A stretch of DNA of 64,000 bases from Nitrosomonas nitrosa. GTDB taxonomy: Bacteria; Pseudomonadota; Gammaproteobacteria; Burkholderiales; Nitrosomonadaceae. The notes below the pieces were generated by a model. It did no database searches. It worked only from the letters and a program-made list of their open reading frames with translations, and had not been told where the DNA came from. Shown here one piece after another: positions 63,019 to 64,000 of this stretch (positions are counted from its first letter, which is position 1; each line of letters starts with the position of its first letter). The stretch spans positions 1 to 64,000 of the forward strand of contig NZ_QAOO01000017.1 of the NCBI RefSeq assembly GCF_003051105.1, read 5' to 3'. A program made the translations under genes and the position numbers.

Positions 63019-63163
63019 TTGGAATACGCCACTACCCTATCGGTAAGGCCATGCAACGCTCCACTTAATGATCTAGGAAAAACCCGCTTTTGGATATTTC
63101 CGAGCGATGAATCATGCAAGGTATCGAGAATCAAATAGATTGTCAAACTTAACGATGATTATA

Positions 63164-63208
63164 GCTCTACATGCTCTACATGCTCTACATGCTCTACATG
63201 CTCTACAT
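63164..63208. repeat. Tandem repeat, five exact copies of GCTCTACAT
   Basis: The 9-bp unit GCTCTACAT occurs five times without mismatch, between the divergent mla operon and the acidic-repeat protein gene. A plus-strand frame through it would read Ala-Leu-His repeats, but no such gene is supported. Slippage could change the copy number and thus promoter spacing. Confidence 0.9.
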
Positions 63209-63391
63209 AAATTGTCGACAAGAAAAAATATTGAAGATATCACAGCGACAAAACATTCAGCATTCATTCAGGGTTTACTCGATAACATGAAAATTAAAGA
63301 AATTAAAATCTATTCATAGTCCGTTACCTAAACATGATGTGTAACCCAATGATGAAGCGTGTATAACCATGGACACCCAAGTGAGGCTAGC

Positions 63392-64000
63392 ATGAAGAAA
63401 ATCAGACTAATTTGCATGATTATCGCCTTGGCCGGGTGCTTGTCGGCAGGGCCAATATGGTCTGCCGATGGTGAGGGAGGAGGCGACTTTGGGGGCGACT
63501 TCGATGGCGGTGGTGATTTTGGAGGCGATTTCGATAGCAGTGGCGATTTCGGAGGAGATTTCGATTACGGAGGTGATTTCTCGGGTGATTTTGATAGTGA
63601 CTATGGTGGCGATTTTGGTGGTGATTTCGATCAGGGTAGCGAATTTGATCAAGGCGGAGAGTTTGACCAAGGCAGTGACTTTGAACAAGACTTTGACCAA
63701 CAGGACTATTTTGGCCAAGAAGAATTTGATCAGGACGGCAGCGAATATGGCAGCGTCGATCCAAATGAAGCGTTTGACCAAGACAACCGTTTTGATCAAC
63801 AGCAAGATTTCGAATTTGCGGATGATTCTGATCAAGCAGGTGATTTCGATCAAAATGATGACTTTGATCAGGCAGATAATTTCGACCCGCAAAACGACGC
63901 TTCATTGGAGAGTAACGCTGATCCAGTTATCGAATCAGCGCCTGAAGAAGTATTGACTCAAGATGAGGATCCAGCACAGGAAGATCAATCAACTGGGATG
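63392..64000 (+). CDS. Exported, highly acidic Gly-Asp-Phe repeat protein (partial)
   Basis: At least 203 codons; the frame is open through the window end, so the 3' end is missing. An ATG at 63392 follows GTGAGG. Residues 1-24 form a signal peptide; LAGC at residues 13-16 looks like a lipobox, while a Sec site after WSA is the alternative. From residue 26 to about 70 the protein repeats GDFGGDFD-like units. From 70 to about 170 this changes to (E/D)FDQ units (SEFDQGG, EFDQGSDFEQ, NRFDQQ). The composition is extreme: mostly Asp, Gly, Phe, Gln and Glu with hardly any Lys or Arg. It looks disordered, surface-exposed and possibly cation binding. Confidence 0.7.
   Translation, partial: MKKIRLICMIIALAGCLSAGPIWSADGEGGGDFGGDFDGGGDFGGDFDSSGDFGGDFDYGGDFSGDFDSDYGGDFGGDFDQGSEFDQGGEFDQGSDFEQDFDQQDYFGQEEFDQDGSEYGSVDPNEAFDQDNRFDQQQDFEFADDSDQAGDFDQNDDFDQADNFDPQNDASLESNADPVIESAPEEVLTQDEDPAQEDQSTGM

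Noticed and set aside
63164-63208. Possible CRISPR array
   Set aside because: Units are 9 bp and directly adjacent, with no spacers; it is a simple tandem repeat.
63107-63319. 70-codon plus-strand frame across the tandem repeat
   Set aside because: Consists partly of Ala-Leu-His repeats from the tandem; no ribosome-binding site and no continuing protein sense.
63407-63905. Two 161-codon minus-strand frames across the acidic repeat gene
   Set aside because: They are shadows of the repetitive GDF/FDQ codons; the plus frame has the start, ribosome-binding site and signal peptide.

Overview
The window is a bacterial chromosome segment, most likely from a betaproteobacterium close to Nitrosomonas. 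This is inferred from gene content and order: lptC-lptA-lptB-rpoN, nadA, ssb-MFS-uvrA, multi-haem cytochrome c genes, and many periplasmic proteins of DUF families. No rRNA, amo or hao gene is present to prove it. I saw no rRNA, tRNA, CRISPR array or intact transposase gene.

Layout. 1-2.6 kb: a partial small membrane protein, a lipoprotein, a pentapeptide-repeat protein and two repeat elements. 2.6-7.3 kb: a four-gene operon (DUF938 methyltransferase, SDR oxidoreductase, DUF1326, DUF2182 membrane protein), divergent from a sigma-54 enhancer-binding regulator. The gap holds a full-match -24/-12 promoter and an upstream palindrome cluster. 7.4-10.8 kb: rpoN and the LPS transport genes lptB, lptA, lptC. 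11-18 kb: nadA, an EEP-family hydrolase with a cardiolipin-synthase-like gene, DUF3750, a lytic transglycosylase, DUF4389 and an Nramp transporter. 18-25.4 kb: macrodomain, PhoD-like phosphatase, PBP5-type carboxypeptidase with SPOR domain, isoaspartyl peptidase, NUDIX. 25.4-30.4 kb: a PIN-domain remnant, DUF4105, DUF3015, an alpha/beta hydrolase and a PEP-CTERM-like ORF. 30.4-36.5 kb: ssb, a YajR-like MFS transporter, uvrA and glycerate kinase. 36.7-43.5 kb: YchJ, four-gene cytochrome region, DUF3293, FtsH. 43.5-49.4 kb: decayed small genes around a SapC/methyltransferase pair and a lipoprotein. 49.4-58.5 kb: amine oxidase, HtrA/Deg protease, S10 carboxypeptidase, L,D-transpeptidase, uracil-DNA glycosylase. 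58.5-63.0 kb: DUF3617 and an Mla/MCE lipid transport operon. 63.4 kb to the end: the start of a very acidic, repetitive exported protein.

How it fits together. Much of the window serves the cell envelope: LPS export (Lpt), phospholipid transport (Mla-type operon), cardiolipin synthesis, peptidoglycan remodelling (D,D-carboxypeptidase, L,D-transpeptidase, lytic transglycosylase) and periplasmic proteolysis. The most notable regulatory unit is the sigma-54 module at 2.6-7.3 kb. Its regulator has a four-cysteine sensor domain, its likely target operon encodes putative metal-linked membrane proteins, and rpoN is its convergent neighbour.

Between the intact genes there is clear genome decay. I see three copies of one MITE-like element (one supplies a stop codon to a transport gene), other inverted-repeat elements, an IS-end-like repeat in two copies, and remnants of hipA, a PIN toxin and two DUF1640-like coiled-coil genes.
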